A DNA stretch of 7,851 nt from contig VSOA01000178.1 in assembly GCA_009774585.1 (NCBI GenBank), positions 1 through 7,851 on the forward strand, read 5' to 3'. The first letter of the stretch is position 1, and every line of letters starts with the position of its first letter. This DNA comes from Lachnospiraceae bacterium. GTDB lineage: Bacteria > Bacillota > Clostridia > Lachnospirales > Lachnospiraceae. Positions 6,013 to 7,851 of this stretch are shown here, in pieces. The position numbers were made by a program, and so were the translations under genes. The notes under the pieces were generated by a model that was given only the letters and a program-made list of their open reading frames with translations, did not search any database and was not told the DNA's origin.

Positions 6013-6366
6013 ATGAAAGAACTGCGCGAGAAAATACGGGAATTGCGGGAAGATCGTGATATAAAGCAGAAGACTATTGCCGACTATCTGGGCGTTTCTC
6101 AGCAAACTTACTCAAACTACGAAAACGGATATCGTGAAATTCCTACATGGGTAGTTACCGCTTTGGCGAAATACTATAAAGTCAGCACAGACTATCTTCT
6201 TGGTGCAGAAACCGGTTATCTCGGCAGCACAAATTTGAAGAAGCTTTATCTGGAAAATATCACAATGCATGATGTAGTGTATGATATCCAGCAGTTAAAA
6301 CGAAATGAGCGGAGAGATTTGGTCAAATATATCCGCTATTTGAAAAGCATCGAACAGCCAAAATAA
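6013..6366 (+). CDS. XRE-family helix-turn-helix transcriptional regulator (copy 1)
   Basis: This 117-residue DNA-binding protein is of Cro/C1 (XRE) type. The N-terminal HTH (about 4-63) has the classic order: LREDRDIKQKTIADYLGVSQ, then QTYSNYENGYREIPTW, then LAKYYKVSTDYLLG. The recognition helix falls around SQQTYSNYE (29-37). The C-terminal half (about 75-113) is predicted helical, ending DLVKYIRYLKSIE, and may mediate dimerisation. GAGG lies eight bases before the ATG. It is the first of two tandem paralogues and is divergent from the CPBP protease gene. Inverted repeats upstream suggest autoregulation and possibly control of the protease. No peptidase, sensor or toxin domain is present, so the inducing signal cannot be inferred. 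Confidence 0.92.
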   Translation: MKELREKIRELREDRDIKQKTIADYLGVSQQTYSNYENGYREIPTWVVTALAKYYKVSTDYLLGAETGYLGSTNLKKLYLENITMHDVVYDIQQLKRNERRDLVKYIRYLKSIEQPK

Positions 6367-6465
6367 TCATTTGCTCTATATTCCGATTGTTACTTTGGTT
6401 TTGCTCGTGACACTCTTTGTAACATTTGCAGCCATAACCGGCATACGCGAGGTGCATATGCATAT
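6367..6465 (+). other. spacer between the XRE paralogues
   Basis: The spacer is 99 bp with no clear promoter or terminator, so the two genes are probably cotranscribed. It holds an inverted repeat, TGTTAC (6388-6393) and GTAACA (6419-6424). A perfect 10-bp palindrome, TGCATATGCA (6453-6462), lies between a GAGG (6449-6452) and the second ATG, making the ribosome-site spacing an unusual 13 nt. The frame stays open from the first stop codon to the second ATG. Confidence 0.5.
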
Positions 6466-6816
6466 ATGAAAAAATTGCGCGAACTGATACGAGATTTACG
6501 GGAAGACCATAAAATAAAGCAAAAAACAATTGCAAGTTACCTGGATGTTTCCCAACAGACTTATTCCAACTACGAAAGCGGTCGCCGCGATATACCGACT
6601 TGGGTAGTCGTTGCCTTGGCGCAATATTATAAAGTAAGTACCGACTATCTCTTAAGTGCGGATTCCGGCTACCTCGGCAGTACTAATCTCAAAGATCCCT
6701 ATCTGGACGACATTACGCTCCACGATGTCATGTTTGATATGCAACGCCTTGCTCCTCTCGAAAGAAAAGAGCTGCTCCGATATATCGAATATCTGAAGCA
6801 CGTCGAATCATCATAA
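6466..6816 (+). CDS. XRE-family helix-turn-helix transcriptional regulator (copy 2)
   Basis: This 116-residue paralogue of the gene just upstream aligns without gaps and is identical at 80 of 116 positions by my count. The HTH is best conserved: IKQKTIASYLDVSQQTYSNY and IPTWVV. GSTNL and YKVSTDYLL are also shared. Differences cluster at the helix surface (N38S, Y40R) and in the C-terminal helices (KRNERRDLV versus APLERKELL), so the two may bind the same or overlapping sites but form distinct dimers. Translation start MKKLREL matches the first copy; the GAGG is 13 nt away, suggesting weaker or coupled translation. A T-rich stretch follows the stop but no clear hairpin. The most likely origin is an old tandem duplication followed by divergence. 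Confidence 0.92.
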   Translation: MKKLRELIRDLREDHKIKQKTIASYLDVSQQTYSNYESGRRDIPTWVVVALAQYYKVSTDYLLSADSGYLGSTNLKDPYLDDITLHDVMFDMQRLAPLERKELLRYIEYLKHVESS

Positions 6817-6870
6817 CTTTTTATTTTCTCTTATTTCTTCTCTAATTCCGTAATAATTTCCAGATCGGCC

Positions 6871-6963
6871 TTATTCACTCAATGCTCTTTCATGACACAA
6901 CCATAGCATACGTGCGATTGATACCGACGCTGACGCCAAATGTAAGAGCAACTCTTCTGTCAT
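6871..6963 (-). CDS. possible 30-residue small protein (uncertain)
   Basis: The minus-strand frame encodes MTEELLLHLASASVSIARML, then WLCHERALSE, which has an amphipathic-helix look and a natural composition. The frame is open for at least 13 further codons upstream (ISERPVHL precedes the ATG). Only a weak GAGAGA, 12 bases away, precedes the start. It lies beyond the hairpin that ends the merR gene. It may be a chance frame, a genuine small protein, or the remnant of a larger gene. I do not recognise it. Confidence 0.2.
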   Translation of the reverse strand: MTEELLLHLASASVSIARMLWLCHERALSE

Positions 6964-6991
6964 CAAATGTACCGGTCTCTCACTAATATCG

Positions 6992-7028
6992 AAAAATAGT
7001 ACAAGGGGGGCAGCACATGCTGTCCCCC
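6992..7028 (-). terminator. hairpin terminator of the merR gene
   Basis: On the minus strand GGGGGACAGCA pairs with TGCTGCCCCCC (7005-7028; one G-T pair, two unpaired bases at the tip), beginning five bases after the stop codon. A T5 run follows about eight bases later (6992-6996). The stem is very stable, but the separated T run makes it an imperfect terminator. Confidence 0.55.
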
Positions 7029-7032
7029 GCCT

Positions 7033-7761
7033 TTACCTGCCGCAATATACCCTGATTGCTTCGGCTGTAAACTTTGCCGTCCCCTCGCCGCCTTCGCGGT
7101 CGATGTTTACGGTAAACTCCCCGCCGTCAGCATACATCTGTCCAAGACCATAAAGAGTCTCTTCGGAGCACTGATAATAATGCTGTGTGATATAATCCTG
7201 CAATTTTTTCACCTGACGCCGTACAGCATCAGATTCAGGCTTACACTCCTTCAACCTGCCGAATTCTGCGAATATCTGCATCAGTTTCTCCGCCACAGCC
7301 CGTTCTTCCTCCTTGTCTCTTCCTGCATACTTCTGCTCAAATTCCTTGTATTCTGTGGTATTGCCCCACTGTTCTTTCGCCTGCCGTGCATATTCGTCAA
7401 TCTTCTTTGTGTCAAATACTGAAAAATCCATTGTCTTCACTCCTTTAAGCTGTATTTCACGGGCAAATCCGATTAAATTTTCCAGACGTTCTTTCTTCAT
7501 GGTAAGCAGCTTAATTTGCTGTTCTAACGCCATCTTCCTATCGAAATCCGGTCTTGATATAATTTCCTTAATCTCTTTTAATGGAAATTCCAACTCACGA
7601 AACAGCAAAATCTGCTGCAGTGTCTCTAAAGCCGTATCGTCATACAGCCTATAACCGGACTGTGTGTACCGTGTCGGTCTGAGCAGTCCGATCTTGTCAT
7701 AATATTGCAGAGCGCGTATACTCACTCCGGTCAATTTGCTGACTTCATTTACTGTCATCAT
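7033..7761 (-). CDS. MerR-family transcriptional activator with TipAS drug-binding domain
   Basis: MerR regulators bind long-spacer promoters and untwist them when they sense a ligand. This 242-residue protein has a winged HTH (1-70: VNEVSKLTGVSIRALQYYDK, then GLLRPTRYTQSGYRLYDD), a long coiled-coil helix (about 76-108) and a TipAS domain (about 118-240: YARQAKEQWGNTTEYKEFEQ, YYQCSEETLYGLGQMYADG). TipAS domains in TipAL, Mta and SkgA relatives bind hydrophobic or thiopeptide antibiotics; Cys198 is in the common FYxCS-like position. I chose the ATG at 7759-7761 because GGGAGG (7770-7775) is eight bases away; the ATG at 7767 is only two bases from it. No drug pump lies beside it, so its target may be its own promoter or a gene outside the window. 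Confidence 0.93.
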   Translation of the reverse strand: MMTVNEVSKLTGVSIRALQYYDKIGLLRPTRYTQSGYRLYDDTALETLQQILLFRELEFPLKEIKEIISRPDFDRKMALEQQIKLLTMKKERLENLIGFAREIQLKGVKTMDFSVFDTKKIDEYARQAKEQWGNTTEYKEFEQKYAGRDKEEERAVAEKLMQIFAEFGRLKECKPESDAVRRQVKKLQDYITQHYYQCSEETLYGLGQMYADGGEFTVNIDREGGEGTAKFTAEAIRVYCGR

Positions 7762-7769
7762 TGTCATTC

Positions 7770-7775
7770 CCTCCC
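7770..7775 (-). promoter_or_regulatory. ribosome binding site deciding the merR start
   Basis: GGGAGG lies eight bases before the ATG at 7761 but two bases before the ATG at 7767, which is too close for initiation. This supports the shorter protein starting MMTVNEVS. Confidence 0.55.
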
Positions 7776-7785
7776 GTGTAAGTAT

Positions 7786-7816
7786 ACCATAAACTATTAC
7801 GCTGCGTAGGAGTCAA
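7786..7816 (-). promoter_or_regulatory. MerR-type promoter and operator
   Basis: On the minus strand TTGACT (7811-7816) and TATGGT (7786-7791) are separated by 19 bp, the elongated spacer that MerR activators need. In the spacer lies a perfect inverted repeat, TACGC-A-GCGTA (7798-7808). The layout resembles autoregulated TipAL-type promoters. A second possible -10, TATACT (7781-7786), overlaps at 24 bp. Confidence 0.65.
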
Positions 7817-7851
7817 GACTATTTTTTATTTTATTCAATCATGCTAAAATA

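Noticed and set aside
5645..6016. 123-codon plus-strand frame spanning the protease 5' end and the divergent region
   Set aside because: It covers the protease start and two predicted promoters, lacks a ribosome site, and has no recognisable domain.

Overview
The window looks like chromosomal or accessory DNA of a low-to-mid GC Gram-positive anaerobe, most likely a Clostridia/Lachnospiraceae member. The reasons are AGGAGG-type ribosome sites, sigma-A promoters with frequent extended -10 (TGn) boxes, U-tailed hairpin terminators, a paired DUF6323/DUF6179 cassette that I associate with clostridia, and an Erm-like methyltransferase of Firmicute type. The organism assignment is inference; there is no rRNA, tRNA, phage, IS or CRISPR signal.

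Layout. Positions 54-3741 (minus strand) hold a two-gene overlapping operon, DUF6323 (3211-3741) then DUF6179 (2514-3227), followed after 141 bp by a large PLD-nuclease/superfamily 2 helicase fusion (54-2372). The helicase appears to stop before the C-terminal DUF3427-type region usual for its family. Positions 3742-3978 are a regulatory island. It has a minus-strand promoter for the DUF pair and, on the plus strand, a good promoter whose start lies only a few bases before an intrinsic terminator. This predicts an RNA of about 36 nt, or an orphan attenuator. Positions 3979-4626 (minus) hold an Erm-type rRNA adenine methyltransferase that seems to have lost about 45 residues in frame near its C-terminus. 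Positions 4774-5736 (minus) hold a CPBP (CAAX/Abi) membrane protease with its own promoter and terminator.

Divergent from the protease, on the plus strand, lie two tandem paralogous XRE-type repressors (6013-6366 and 6466-6816; I count 80 of 116 aligned residues identical). The 276-bp divergent region carries several TTGT/ACAA inverted repeats that are candidate operators. Convergent to them is a MerR-family regulator with a TipAS drug-binding domain (minus, start taken as 7761). Its promoter has the 19-bp spacer and central palindrome typical of MerR-type autoregulation. A 30-codon open frame of unknown status (6871-6963, minus) lies beyond the merR terminator.

How the genes may work together is mostly inference. 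The Erm relative, the TipAS regulator and the CPBP protease are each of a kind found in antibiotic or bacteriocin response and resistance. The PLD-helicase resembles nucleic-acid-processing proteins found in defence contexts. No complete named defence system can be demonstrated. The strongest oddities are the internally deleted Erm, the promoter-terminator mini-unit beside it, and the shortened helicase. No stretch over 300 bp lacks a gene.
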